From contig NZ_VNHO01000018.1 in the NCBI RefSeq assembly GCF_008124715.1, positions 1 through 43,130 on the forward strand: a stretch of 43,130 bases of DNA, in the 5' to 3' direction. Below are positions 31,662 through 40,415 of this stretch, piece after piece. Below the pieces are notes generated by a model that saw only the letters and a program-made list of their open reading frames with translations, searched no databases and was not told the origin of the DNA. This stretch comes from Thermosediminibacter litoriperuensis. Lineage in GTDB: Bacteria > Bacillota > Thermosediminibacteria > Thermosediminibacterales > Thermosediminibacteraceae. Every line of letters starts with the position of its first letter. Positions within the stretch are counted from its first letter, which is position 1. The position numbers and the translations under genes are program-made.

Positions 31662-33054
31662 AAACATCAAGCTGATATTTGCGGTGTTCTGCGGGCTCTT
31701 CCTGTGCCTTTTAGGATACCTCACCTATTTCCAGGTTTACGAGCGGCAAAAGCTCATAGAAAGCTCTTATAACCGGAGGCTCTGGGAACAGGAGGAGAGC
31801 ATCACCAGGGGCACCGTGTATGACATTAAGGGAAGAGTCCTCGCCGCTACGGTTGAGGAAAATGGTGTGAAAAGGCGGGTTTACCCCCAGGGCCCGGCTT
31901 TCGGTCCGCTGCTCGGGTATTCCAGCAGAAAGCTGGGGAGGGCCGGGCTGGAAGAAGTGCTGAACGGGGAACTTTTAGGAATTTCCCAGCAGGACCCCAT
32001 GCTGGTGTTGCGCCAGAAGGTTCTGGGAGTTTCAAAGGGCAACGACGTTTACCTGACAATAGACTCCGACCTTCAGAAAAAGGCGTACGAGCTTTTCCGG
32101 GGAAGGCGGGGGGCTCTGGTGGCCCTGGACCCGAATACTGGCGCGGTTCTGGCCATGGTGAGCTCGCCGGGTTACAATCCCGGTCTTGCCGAACAGCAGT
32201 GGGAAGCATTGTCTAAGGACGAGGCAAGCCCCCTGCTCAACAGGGCCATCCAGGGATTGTATCCTCCCGGTTCGTCCTTTAAAATAGTGACCCTGGCCGC
32301 GGCCCTGGAAGGCATACCGGATATAGAGAAAAAGACTTACGAGACGCCGGGATACGTGAAGGTCAACGGCAGAGTCATAAGGGATTACGAAGGTATGGAA
32401 CCGGGCAATTACGACGTTAAGAAGGCCTTCAGGCACTCCAGCAACTCGGTTTTCGTGAAAATAGGACTTGAACTGGGAAAAGAAAGGCTTTTTGCCAAAG
32501 CCCAGGAGTTCGGGTTCAATTCAAGAATTCCCTTTGAGCTGCCGGTCACCGTGAGCAGATTCCCCGGGTTTTCACTTATGAGCGACGATGTAGAGCTGGC
32601 CGAGGATTCCATAGGCCAGGGCCGCCTCCTGGCGACCCCGCTTCAGATGGCCCTGGTAACTTCCACGGTGGCCAACGGCGGCAAGATGGTACAGCCGTAT
32701 ATCGTCCATAAGGCTGTTACTCCTCTAGGGTACGTAAAAAATTTTCAAAAGACGGGCTTTACGAAACAGGTAATCGACGGGGTAACGGCGAATAAAATAA
32801 GGGAATATATGGTAGATGTGGTGGAAAACGGGACGGGTACCCCTGCGAAAATTCAGGGCATACCGGTAGCCGGTAAGACCGGCAGTGCCGAAAACCCTCA
32901 CGGCAAACCCCATGCCTGGTTCGTAGGGTTTGCTCCGGCGCACGACCCGAAGATAGCAGTGGCGGTTGTGGTGGAAAACGCGGGTTCCGGCGGCAGGAAC
33001 GCCGGCCCTATTGCCAGAGACATAATTCTGCAGTACCTGAAAGGTCTGCGGTAG
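31645..33054 (+). CDS. pbpA: Class B penicillin-binding protein (transpeptidase)
   Basis: A 469-residue PBP with one membrane anchor (residues about 9-28), a reduced N-terminal pedestal (RGTVYDIKGRVLA), and a transpeptidase domain. Active-site motifs: SSFK (Ser nucleophile in PPGSSFKI, near residue 210), SSN in RHSSNSVF near 268, and KTG in AGKTGSAEN near 411. It is short, like the mycobacterial PbpA/B. minicola-type single-pedestal PBPs, and would crosslink the glycan made by the SEDS protein encoded before it. ATG at 31645 follows AGGGAAGGAGAG. Probably regulated with the FHA protein through Ser/Thr phosphorylation. Confidence 0.92.
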   Translation: MEKLHRNIKLIFAVFCGLFLCLLGYLTYFQVYERQKLIESSYNRRLWEQEESITRGTVYDIKGRVLAATVEENGVKRRVYPQGPAFGPLLGYSSRKLGRAGLEEVLNGELLGISQQDPMLVLRQKVLGVSKGNDVYLTIDSDLQKKAYELFRGRRGALVALDPNTGAVLAMVSSPGYNPGLAEQQWEALSKDEASPLLNRAIQGLYPPGSSFKIVTLAAALEGIPDIEKKTYETPGYVKVNGRVIRDYEGMEPGNYDVKKAFRHSSNSVFVKIGLELGKERLFAKAQEFGFNSRIPFELPVTVSRFPGFSLMSDDVELAEDSIGQGRLLATPLQMALVTSTVANGGKMVQPYIVHKAVTPLGYVKNFQKTGFTKQVIDGVTANKIREYMVDVVENGTGTPAKIQGIPVAGKTGSAENPHGKPHAWFVGFAPAHDPKIAVAVVVENAGSGGRNAGPIARDIILQYLKGLR

Positions 33055-33098
33055 ATGCATATAAAAAGAAGTGTCAGGATACCGGGGGGTAGCAAAAA

Positions 33099-33980
33099 AT
33101 GAGGATCAAAAAGAGCCTTCTGGCGGACGGGGCTCTGCTCCTGACTGCCATGGCCTGGGGGCTCAACTTTGTCGTAATGAAAAACGCCCTTGAGAGGATA
33201 ACGCCTTTCATGTACCTTGCCGTGAGGTTTTTGCTGGCTTTTCTCGTCCTTGCAGCTGTCTTCAACGAAAATATAAAAAAAGTGGATAATAGGGATATAA
33301 TCGGAGGGAGTATCATAGGACTTTTCCTCTTTCTCGGCTTTGCAACCCAGATGGTGGGGTTGATATATACCACCCCGGCCAAGTCCGGCTTCATAACGGG
33401 AAGCAATGTAGTAATGGTCCCGTTTCTGGCGTACTTTGTAAATAAAAAGTTCCCCGGCTGGTACCAGGTGCTGGGGGCCGCCGTCACTTTTGCCGGGCTG
33501 GGTGTCATTTCTCTGGAAGGCGGGTTCAGGATAAATATAGGGGATTTTCTTACGCTGCTCTGCGCCTTGTTTTTTGCCATGCAGATAGTGGCCATCGAAT
33601 ACTACGCCAGACAGGGCAATCCAATTAACCTTGCAATCCTCGAGACGGGTATAACCGGAATCCTGTCGCTCCTTGTAGGCGCCGTTACCGAGCCCATGCC
33701 CGTAACGCTGGATTTATCAATGTGGATTGCGATACTCTATGCCGTTATATGCTGCACCGCAGGCGCTTTTCTCGTCCAAAACGTTGCGCAGAAATACACC
33801 ACCTCGACCCACGCGGCGGTCATCATGTGCCAGGAGGCGGTATTTGCCGCTGTGTTTTCCTTCCTCTTCTGGGGTGAACCCGTAACGTTCAGGGCCCTGG
33901 CCGGCTTTGCGCTTATACTGGCAGGGGTACTGATAACCGAACTTACACCTGCTTACGGAGTTAAAACGGAATCCCTTTGA
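33099..33980 (+). CDS. EamA/DMT-superfamily transporter
   Basis: A 293-residue protein of ten hydrophobic segments in two EamA repeats: LLTAMAWGLNFVVMKNAL at the start of the first and FAMQIVAIEYYARQ and MCQEAVFAAVFSFLFWGEP in the second. DMT transporters export amino acids, drugs or metabolites; the substrate cannot be told. ATG at 33099 lies after ATACCGGGGGGT, 44 bases behind pbpA. Confidence 0.9.
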   Translation: MRIKKSLLADGALLLTAMAWGLNFVVMKNALERITPFMYLAVRFLLAFLVLAAVFNENIKKVDNRDIIGGSIIGLFLFLGFATQMVGLIYTTPAKSGFITGSNVVMVPFLAYFVNKKFPGWYQVLGAAVTFAGLGVISLEGGFRINIGDFLTLLCALFFAMQIVAIEYYARQGNPINLAILETGITGILSLLVGAVTEPMPVTLDLSMWIAILYAVICCTAGAFLVQNVAQKYTTSTHAAVIMCQEAVFAAVFSFLFWGEPVTFRALAGFALILAGVLITELTPAYGVKTESL

Positions 33981-34054
33981 GGGTCTGTCGATAATACCCC
34001 TGGGGAACCGTTACAGGGAGGTAAAATAAAACGTTTAAACGGAGGGGGAGGAGG

Positions 34055-34279
34055 ATGCTCAAAGTATGCAACATTACCAAAACTTATAAGAATCCGCCCG
34101 TTACGGCTCTCGCCGGTGTCTCCCTGGAGGTGATGGAAGGTGAGGTGGTGGGGCTTTTAGGGCCTAACGGGTCCGGCAAAACCACTCTGATAAAGATCAT
34201 CAACGGCATCACCCTTCAGGACTCCGGGGAAATTTTCATCGGCGGCCGGCCGGTTAAAAACTGGTCGCACTGCTGCTGA
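34055..34279 (+). pseudogene. ABC transporter ATP-binding protein, 5' remnant
   Basis: The first 68 or so codons of a CcmA-type ABC ATPase: MLKVCNITKTYKNPPVTAL, Walker A GLLGPNGSGKTTLIKIINGI, and DSGEIFIGGRPV. After about codon 68 the frame changes abruptly into sequence of an ABC permease and stops at 34277-34279. The Q-loop, signature motif and Walker B are missing, so it cannot be active. ATG 34055 has a strong GGAGGGGGAGG site. The deletion joined it to the permease remnant at 34258. Confidence 0.85.
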
Positions 34280-34623
34280 CCCTCGTCGGGATGTACGGGC
34301 TCGGCTACATATTTGCGGGATTTGCCCTTTACGTCAAGAGGGTTAACAGAGCTGTGACCGTATTCCAGACCCTGATATTCTTCATTTCGGGAATGCTGTA
34401 TCCTCCGGAAGCAATACCGGAAATCCTGGGCTGGATTTCCCGAAGCCTTCCCATTACCCAGGGCATGCATATCGCGAGGTTGAGCATGGTGGGGCTATCC
34501 GTACCCTCAGAGCTGTGGTTCATGCTGGCTTTTACATCTTTGGTTTACCTTACAGCCGGCCTTCTGGTGTTCTCGTATTTTGCAAGGCTCGTCCGGAAAA
34601 ATGGCCTGCTCGGCAGCCATTGA
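34258..34623 (+). pseudogene. ABC-2 type permease, 3' remnant
   Basis: In the frame that includes 34261 onward, the DNA encodes LVALLLTLVGMYGLGYIFAG, three hydrophobic segments, and ISGMLYPPEAIPEILGWISR, the conserved loop of ABC-2 permeases, ending [12 protein letters not shown] and TGA at 34621. It lacks the first half of the protein and any start signal. Together with the preceding remnant it marks one deletion removing the ATPase C-terminus and the permease N-terminus, probably close to 1 kb by comparison with usual gene lengths. Confidence 0.82.
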
Positions 34624-34651
34624 TGAACTTCCAAAAAAGGAGGGGGATTTT

Positions 34652-35674
34652 ATGTCCAGACTTTTTTCCAAAATAAAAATAAAAGACATGGAAGTGAGAA
34701 ACAGGATCGTCATGCCGCCGATGTGCATGTACAGCTCCGATGATAGGGGCTTTCCAAACTCCTGGCATTTGATTCACTACGCCACCAGGGCCATCGGCGG
34801 GGTCGGCTTGATCATCATGGAGGCCACCGCCGTTGAAAGAAGAGGAAGGATATCCGCAAGGGATCTCGGCATATGGAACGACTCGCATATAGAAGGGCTC
34901 GCGAAGATAGCGGCCGAAGTTAAAAAATACGGAGCAAAGATAGGCATACAGCTTGCTCATGCCGGAAGAAAGTGCAGCGCGCCGGGCGAAGATCTGATAG
35001 CCCCGAGCCCCATAGCCTTTGACGAAACCTACGGCGTGCCCCGGGAGATGACTGAAGAGGACATAAAAGAGGTGGTAAGTGCATTTAAAGCCGCCGCCCT
35101 GAGGGCGTACAGAGCCGGGTTCGATCTCATAGAGATTCACGGGGCCCACGGCTATCTTATAAGTGAATATCTCTCCCCGCTTACCAACAGGCGAACCGAC
35201 GAATACGGAGGAAGCATTGAAAACAGGGCAAGATTTCTCAAAGAAGTTATAAAAGCGGTAAGGGAAGTGTGGCCCGAGGAAAAACCGCTTATGGTGAGGG
35301 TTTCCGCCGAGGACTATGCGGAGGGCGGGAATCATGATATAGATTTAGCGGACATCATAAACCTGGTAAAGGGTGAAGGAGTGGATATAATCGATGTCAG
35401 CTCCGGGGCGGTGGTACCGGCGAAAATAAACGCCTACCCCGGATACCAGGTAAGGTTTGCGGAGACCATAAGAAAAGTGACAGGACTCCCCGTAATAGCC
35501 GGCGGGCTCATTACGGTGGCCGAAATGGCCGAAGAAATTCTTCAAAACGAGAGGGCTGACATGGTATACCTGGGCAGGGAGCTTCTTAGAAACCCCTACT
35601 GGCCTTTAAACGCTGCAAAACAGCTAGGCGACGATATCGAGTGGCCCGAGCAGTATGAAAGGAGTAAAAAATGA
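34652..35674 (+). CDS. namA: NADPH dehydrogenase, Old Yellow Enzyme family (YqjM-like)
   Basis: A 340-residue FMN enzyme reducing activated C=C bonds with NADPH. Family features: [20 protein letters not shown] (Cys of the YqjM class), [18 protein letters not shown] with the substrate-binding His pattern, and [20 protein letters not shown] followed by [10 protein letters not shown]. Length equals YqjM/NamA (338-340). I chose ATG 34652, six bases after AAGGAGGGGG; the frame also opens at 34580 but that part overlaps the permease remnant. Four-base overlap with the DNA glycosylase gene. Confidence 0.93.
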   Translation: MSRLFSKIKIKDMEVRNRIVMPPMCMYSSDDRGFPNSWHLIHYATRAIGGVGLIIMEATAVERRGRISARDLGIWNDSHIEGLAKIAAEVKKYGAKIGIQLAHAGRKCSAPGEDLIAPSPIAFDETYGVPREMTEEDIKEVVSAFKAAALRAYRAGFDLIEIHGAHGYLISEYLSPLTNRRTDEYGGSIENRARFLKEVIKAVREVWPEEKPLMVRVSAEDYAEGGNHDIDLADIINLVKGEGVDIIDVSSGAVVPAKINAYPGYQVRFAETIRKVTGLPVIAGGLITVAEMAEEILQNERADMVYLGRELLRNPYWPLNAAKQLGDDIEWPEQYERSKK

Positions 35675-36327
35675 TTCCACACAAAAAGATTTTAAGATTC
35701 AAAAAGGATGACCCGGCTTTAAAAGCCCTTTCGAAAGCCGACGAAAAAATGGCTTATCTTGTGCAGTTGATCGGTGATTATTCACTGGAACTTGAAGAAG
35801 AATATTTCCAGTCGCTGGTCCAGTCCATAGTAGGGCAGCAGCTTTCCATGAAGGCCGCGGATACTATCTGGAGAAGGCTGCAGGAACTGTGCGGCGAGGT
35901 GACGCCCGGCAGAATTCTGAGTTTAAAAGAAGATGAACTGAGGAGTGCCGGATTGTCGAAGAAAAAAATAGAATATATTAAAGACCTGTCGGAAAAGGTT
36001 TTATCCGGGATTCTGGATCTTAATAAAATTGACTCCATGACCGATGAAAAGGTGATCGACGCCCTGGTTCGGGTAAAGGGGATCGGGCGGTGGACCGCCG
36101 AAATGTTTCTTATATTTTCCCTGGGAAGGCCCGATGTTTTTTCGGTTGCGGACCTGGGGCTTCAGAAGGCCGTGAAATGGCTTTATGGGCTTTCCGATTG
36201 GCCCGATAAAAAATTTCTCATCGAATGCAGCCAGCGGTGGAAGCCCTACAGGACGGCGGCGTCGCTGTACCTCTGGGAAGCCATAAACAGGGGGATTGTG
36301 GATGGAAAAGATGGGGTAAGAGAATAA
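35671..36327 (+). CDS. alkA: DNA-3-methyladenine glycosylase (AlkA type, HhH-GPD)
   Basis: A 218-residue base-excision enzyme of the HhH-GPD superfamily. It contains [21 protein letters not shown] near residues 48-68, the helix-hairpin-helix [15 protein letters not shown] near 130-144, and the catalytic Asp in [12 protein letters not shown]. Unlike MutY/Nth there is no C-terminal Fe-S cluster. It removes alkylated purines. ATG 35671 overlaps the namA stop (ATGA), which indicates coupling. The length fits bacterial AlkA cores lacking the N-terminal domain. Confidence 0.9.
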   Translation: MIPHKKILRFKKDDPALKALSKADEKMAYLVQLIGDYSLELEEEYFQSLVQSIVGQQLSMKAADTIWRRLQELCGEVTPGRILSLKEDELRSAGLSKKKIEYIKDLSEKVLSGILDLNKIDSMTDEKVIDALVRVKGIGRWTAEMFLIFSLGRPDVFSVADLGLQKAVKWLYGLSDWPDKKFLIECSQRWKPYRTAASLYLWEAINRGIVDGKDGVRE

Positions 36328-36420
36328 AGTAGTGGTGGCTTTATATGGATGCACTTGTATAATATGTCTTTCCGATGTAAAATAAATAAAAATACGCATT
36401 GGATGGGATGGGAAGTAAAG

Positions 36421-37449
36421 ATGAGCGGTAAAAAGAGAATTTTCAGCGGTGCCCAGCCTTCCGGTTCCGTTACCCTGGGAAACTTTTTGGGAGCGATAAA
36501 AAACTGGGTGGAGTTTCAGGATAAATACGACTGTATATACTGTATCGTGGACCTTCACGCGCTGACCGTAAGGCAAGACCCGCAGGTATTCCGGGAAAGG
36601 GGTTATTCTTTCCTGGCCCAGTACCTGGCCTGCGGCCTGGACCCCGAAAAAAACGTGGTGTACTTTCAATCCCACGTCAGCGCCCACGCGGAACTTGCAT
36701 GGATTCTGAACTGTTACACCTATATGGGCGAACTGAGCAGGATGACCCAGTTTAAGGAAAAGGCTAAAAAACACCGGGACAATATAAATGCCGGCCTTTT
36801 TACCTACCCGGTGCTCATGGCCGCCGACATACTGCTTTTCCAGACGGACCTGGTGCCTGTGGGCGAAGACCAGAAACAGCACGTAGAACTGACCAGAGAT
36901 ATAGCAATCAGGTTCAACAATTTATACGGAGAAATTTTTAAAATACCCGAGGCCTATATCCCCAAAGTCGGCGCCAGGATAATGAGCCTCCAGGAACCCA
37001 CCAAAAAGATGTCCAAAAGCGATGAAAACGAGAACAGCTATATTCTGGTGCTGGACCCTCCCGATGTGATAATGAAAAAGTTCAAGAGGGCCGTCACCGA
37101 CTCGGAAGCCGAGGTAAGATACGATGTAGAGAGAAAACCCGGTATAAGCAACCTCATGAACATATACGCCGCCGTGACCAGCAGGTCTTTTAAAGAAATC
37201 GAGAGGGAGTTTGAGGGAAAGGGTTACGGCTACTTTAAAAAAGCTGTGGCGGAAGCGGTGATCGACAGGCTCAGGCCTATACGGGAGAAATACGACGAGC
37301 TGATGGCCAATAAAGACTACATGGAAAAAGTCATGAAAAATGGAGCATCCAGAGCCAACGAACTCGCCCAGGAGACCTTGAAAAACGTATACGATAAAAT
37401 AGGCCTAGTTCCTTGCCCAAATACCGGCCCTAAAGGTTCTGGTCTTTAG
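36421..37449 (+). CDS. trpS: Tryptophanyl-tRNA synthetase
   Basis: A 342-residue class I synthetase. Motifs: FSGAQPSGSVTLGNFLGAI (HIGH equivalent, TLGN) at the N-terminus, YPVLMAADILLFQTDLVPVGEDQKQH, and KKMSKSDEN (KMSKS) near residue 200. I chose ATG 36421, after a GGGAAG site; the frame is also open from 36349 but without homology. A TATAAT at 36357-36362 upstream may be its -10 box. No T-box leader is present in the 93 bases before it. Confidence 0.95.
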   Translation: MSGKKRIFSGAQPSGSVTLGNFLGAIKNWVEFQDKYDCIYCIVDLHALTVRQDPQVFRERGYSFLAQYLACGLDPEKNVVYFQSHVSAHAELAWILNCYTYMGELSRMTQFKEKAKKHRDNINAGLFTYPVLMAADILLFQTDLVPVGEDQKQHVELTRDIAIRFNNLYGEIFKIPEAYIPKVGARIMSLQEPTKKMSKSDENENSYILVLDPPDVIMKKFKRAVTDSEAEVRYDVERKPGISNLMNIYAAVTSRSFKEIEREFEGKGYGYFKKAVAEAVIDRLRPIREKYDELMANKDYMEKVMKNGASRANELAQETLKNVYDKIGLVPCPNTGPKGSGL

Positions 37450-37544
37450 GCTGTTAGAAATATCTGTCAAAATGATGTAAGATTAAAAAGTGAGGACTAT
37501 CTATCCTGACGTGAGGGAAAACCTGAAGCGAAGGGGGAATTTTT

Positions 37545-38039
37545 ATGAAATTCGACACTAAATTTTTAACCAGGACGGCTCTTCTGCTGGCGGTGACTCT
37601 TATGGTGCAGTACCTCAAGATGCCGCAGCTCATAACCGGCTCGCTGGTGAACGCCATGCTGGTGATCGCATCCGGTGCCGTGGGCGTGTTTTCGGGTATA
37701 ACCATAGGTCTTTTGACTCCCGTTATCGCGCTTTTAGTGGGCATACTGAAGTTCCCGCCCATGGTTCCCTTCATAATGGCGGGCAACGCCCTATACGTCT
37801 GGCTTTATTCTTCCCAAAAGAACGCCATGATAGGGGTACCGCTGGCCGCCGTGGCGAAATACGCGTGGCTTTCGATTTCGGTTGTATACATCCTTAATTG
37901 GTTCGGCATCAGGGTGCCCGCGCCGGTCGTTCAGGCGTTTACGCTCCCCCAGCTTTTCACAGCCCTGCTGGGAGGGGCGATCGGTTTGACGGTAATCTTT
38001 TTGCTCCAACGTAGTTTTGCGAAGGAAAAAGAAATGTAA
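37545..38039 (+). CDS. Probable ECF transporter S component
   Basis: A 164-residue hydrophobic protein with five to six membrane segments, beginning FLTRTALLLAVTLMVQYLKMP and containing GAVGVFSGITIGLLTPVIALLVGILKFPPMVPFI and GNALYVWLY. This resembles substrate-binding S components of energy-coupling-factor vitamin transporters, which use shared EcfA/EcfT modules encoded elsewhere. Substrate unknown; no known riboswitch was seen in the 95 bases before it. ATG 37545 follows GCGAAGGGGG. Confidence 0.65.
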   Translation: MKFDTKFLTRTALLLAVTLMVQYLKMPQLITGSLVNAMLVIASGAVGVFSGITIGLLTPVIALLVGILKFPPMVPFIMAGNALYVWLYSSQKNAMIGVPLAAVAKYAWLSISVVYILNWFGIRVPAPVVQAFTLPQLFTALLGGAIGLTVIFLLQRSFAKEKEM

Positions 38040-38047
38040 ATTTATAC

Positions 38048-38070
38048 AGAGCCCGCAAGGGCTCTTTTTG
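38048..38070 (+). terminator. Terminator after the ECF S-like gene
   Basis: Perfect stem AGAGCCC / GGGCTCT with GCAA loop, followed by TTTTGTGT, eight bases after the stop codon. Confidence 0.88.
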
Positions 38071-38106
38071 TGTACAAAATACATTTAGCAGAAAATTGAC
38101 ATTTCG

Positions 38107-38135
38107 TTGACTGTAAGGGGCGATGCATTTATAAT
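38107..38135 (+). promoter_or_regulatory. Promoter of the liv operon
   Basis: TTGACT at 38107-38112, 17-base spacer, TATAAT at 38130-38135; a second TTGACA sits at 38096. The transcript would have a leader of about 150 bases before the GTG at 38295; I see no known riboswitch in it. Confidence 0.8.
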
Positions 38136-38294
38136 ATATTAGTAACGCACCTTTAACGGAATCAAACAGAAACATAAATATTAATATTTATTTATATTTA
38201 TACAAAGGCGATTAATTGCCGGAACGAAGGAGGGGGAAGACGGGGTATAAATATAAATTTTTTAACATTTAACAATATTATTGGAGGTGCGACA

Positions 38295-39461
38295 GTGCAG
38301 AAAAGGTTAATAATTTTTCTTGTACTTCTCCTGACAGCAACCGTATTTGCCGCCGGGTGCAGTAACCAGGGCCAGGGGCCGGCCGGAGGTGATGTGGTGA
38401 AGATCGGATGGATCGGTTCACTCACCGGTGACACGGCTGTATGGGGTCAGAGCGAGCTCAATACCCTGGAGTTGCTCGCAGGGGAGCTTAACGCTTCCGG
38501 CGGTCTGCTCGGTAAAAAAATCCATATAGTGGGTTATGACACCCGCGGCGACGCTACGGAAGCCGTAAATGCGGTAAAAAGGCTGGTCTCGCAGGATAAG
38601 GTTGTAGCTATCATAGGTCCCAATGCCAGCAGTTCAGCTATGGCCATATCGGGAACCCTTGAAGAGATGAAGGTACCCGACATAGCCACGGTTGCCACCA
38701 ACCCGAAGGTAACCGTTATGGACGGGAAGGTCAAACCCTTCAATTTCCGGGTATGCTTTATAGATCCCTACCAGGGCGCCGTGGCAGCAGGCTACGCTTT
38801 TGACGTGCTGGGATTCCGGAAAGCGGCCGTACTGTATGATGTAGCTGACGAGTACTCCCAGGGTCTTGCCGAGTTCTTCATAAAGACTTTCGAGGAAAAG
38901 GGCGGCCAGATAGTCGCCAAAGAAGCCTTCAAAAGCGGGGATACCGATTTCAGGCCGCAGCTTGCCAAGATAAAGGCCACGAACCCCGAAGTCATTTTCA
39001 TGCCCTATTACTTCAAGGAAGCAGCTCTCAGTGCAAAGCAGGCCAGGGACCTCGGCATAAAGAGCGTGCTGATGGGCGGCGACGGCTGGCCTTCGGATAC
39101 TCTGCTGGAGATGGCCGGCGATGCGGTTGAGGGCAGCTATTTCGTAAATCACCTGGATTTCGACGACCCCGAGGTCCAGGACTTCAAGCAAAGGTATAAC
39201 GCTAAGTACGGCAAGATGCCGGAGCTGAACGGGTATCTCGCCCATGACGCTTTCATGGTGCTGGTCGACGCTGTAAAACGCGCCAACAGCTTCGATCCGG
39301 TAGCCATAAGGGATGCCCTGGAGACCGTCGATATAGAGGGCATTACCGGTAAGATTAAAATAGGTAAGGATACCCACAATCCTGAAGGTAAGGAAGCAGC
39401 CATTATTAAGATCGAAGGCGGCAAGTACAAGTTCCAGCAGAAGTACGCCGTGACGGATTAA
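38295..39461 (+). CDS. livK: Branched-chain amino acid ABC transporter, substrate-binding lipoprotein
   Basis: A 388-residue periplasmic-binding-type lipoprotein. The signal peptide has a lipobox FAAGC (Cys about residue 22), the target of Lgt encoded at 7666. The mature part starts KIGWIGSLTGDTAVWGQSELN, typical of the Leu/Ile/Val-binding (type I) family, and continues with VIAIIGPNASSSAMA and AVLYDVADEYSQGLAEFF. GTG start at 38295 follows TTGGAGGTGCGACA. It is the first gene of a complete five-gene liv operon; a strong stem-loop after it should keep its mRNA in excess. Confidence 0.93.
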   Translation: MQKRLIIFLVLLLTATVFAAGCSNQGQGPAGGDVVKIGWIGSLTGDTAVWGQSELNTLELLAGELNASGGLLGKKIHIVGYDTRGDATEAVNAVKRLVSQDKVVAIIGPNASSSAMAISGTLEEMKVPDIATVATNPKVTVMDGKVKPFNFRVCFIDPYQGAVAAGYAFDVLGFRKAAVLYDVADEYSQGLAEFFIKTFEEKGGQIVAKEAFKSGDTDFRPQLAKIKATNPEVIFMPYYFKEAALSAKQARDLGIKSVLMGGDGWPSDTLLEMAGDAVEGSYFVNHLDFDDPEVQDFKQRYNAKYGKMPELNGYLAHDAFMVLVDAVKRANSFDPVAIRDALETVDIEGITGKIKIGKDTHNPEGKEAAIIKIEGGKYKFQQKYAVTD

Positions 39462-39473
39462 AGACTCAAATCC

Positions 39474-39502
39474 GGGTTCTGCGCTTAAAATGCGCAGAAC
39501 CC
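39474..39502 (+). promoter_or_regulatory. Intercistronic stem-loop between livK and livH
   Basis: Perfect 11-base stem GGGTTCTGCGC / GCGCAGAACCC with a TTAAAAT loop and no T run. It sits between the binding-protein gene and the permease genes and most likely protects the upstream mRNA and lets more binding protein be made. Confidence 0.75.
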
Positions 39503-39524
39503 TCCATTAATAAGGGGAGATTTT

Positions 39525-40403
39525 ATGAACCAGATTCTGCAGCAGCTGATTAACGGCTTTTCTATTGGGAGCGTATACGCCCTCATGGCTGTGGGCTATT
39601 CCCTGGTCTACAGTATAATGAACTTCAGCAATTTCGCCCACGGGGGCGTCATAATGCTGGGGGCGTATTTCGGCTTTTTCTTCATAACCCTATTTAAAAT
39701 GCCGTTCTGGGTGGCGTTCATTGGGGCTGGAATATGTTCCATGCTCGTTGCCGTGCTCGTGGAACGGATGGCTTACAAGCCCTTGAGGGCGAGAAACGCT
39801 CCGTTTTTGTACTTCATGATTTCCGCTATGGGAGCTTCCATGTTTATAGAGAACTTCGTTATTGCCACCATCGGCCCCACTTTCAGAACCTACCCGCAGA
39901 TCTTTCCGGCGGAACCCTTCAGCCTGGGCGGGATTTACGTGGGCCGGCTCGATATGATGATGTTCCTCATTTCTGCCGTTAGCCTTATAGCCCTGGTTTA
40001 TTTTATAGAGTGTACCAAACTGGGCAAGGCAATCCAGGCCACGGCCTTCAACCCCAGGGCCAGCGCCCTTATGGGCATAAATACGGATTCAGTTATTCTC
40101 ACGGTCTTCGGACTCGGCGGATTCCTGGCGGGTATTGCCGGCGTGCTCTTCGGTATGAAGTACACGGTGTACCCCCAGATCGGATTTATAACGATAAAAT
40201 CCTTTATCGCGGCCGTTTTCGGAGGCCTGGGCAGCCTTCCCGGAGCGGTTATAGGTTCCTTCATCCTGGGGATAGTGGAGACGATGGTGTCGGGTTACAT
40301 CATGTCCCAGTACAGGGACCTGATATCCTTCAGCCTGCTCATACTGATCCTGGTGTTCAAACCCATGGGCCTCATGGGTAAATCCGTCGAGGACAAGGCA
40401 TAA
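39525..40403 (+). CDS. livH: Branched-chain amino acid ABC transporter permease LivH
   Basis: A 292-residue permease with about eight membrane segments. It starts NQILQQLINGFSIGSVYALMAVGYSLVY, the LivH hallmark, and contains FAHGGVIMLGAYFGF, AFNPRASALMGI, and FIAAVFGGLGSLPGAVIGSF, the conserved loop contacting the ATPases. It forms the channel with LivM. ATG 39525 follows TAAGGGGAG, 63 bases after livK; livM follows in 12 bases. Confidence 0.93.
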   Translation: MNQILQQLINGFSIGSVYALMAVGYSLVYSIMNFSNFAHGGVIMLGAYFGFFFITLFKMPFWVAFIGAGICSMLVAVLVERMAYKPLRARNAPFLYFMISAMGASMFIENFVIATIGPTFRTYPQIFPAEPFSLGGIYVGRLDMMMFLISAVSLIALVYFIECTKLGKAIQATAFNPRASALMGINTDSVILTVFGLGGFLAGIAGVLFGMKYTVYPQIGFITIKSFIAAVFGGLGSLPGAVIGSFILGIVETMVSGYIMSQYRDLISFSLLILILVFKPMGLMGKSVEDKA

Positions 40404-40415
40404 GGAGGGATAGCA

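Noticed and set aside
36001-36882. Minus-strand frame of 293 codons across alkA and trpS
   Set aside because: It spans parts of two well-identified plus-strand genes and their gap, so it is only a codon-bias shadow.
37450-37544. Possible vitamin riboswitch before the ECF S-like gene
   Set aside because: I compared the leader with the remembered cores of THF, preQ1, TPP, cobalamin and ZTP classes and found no match.
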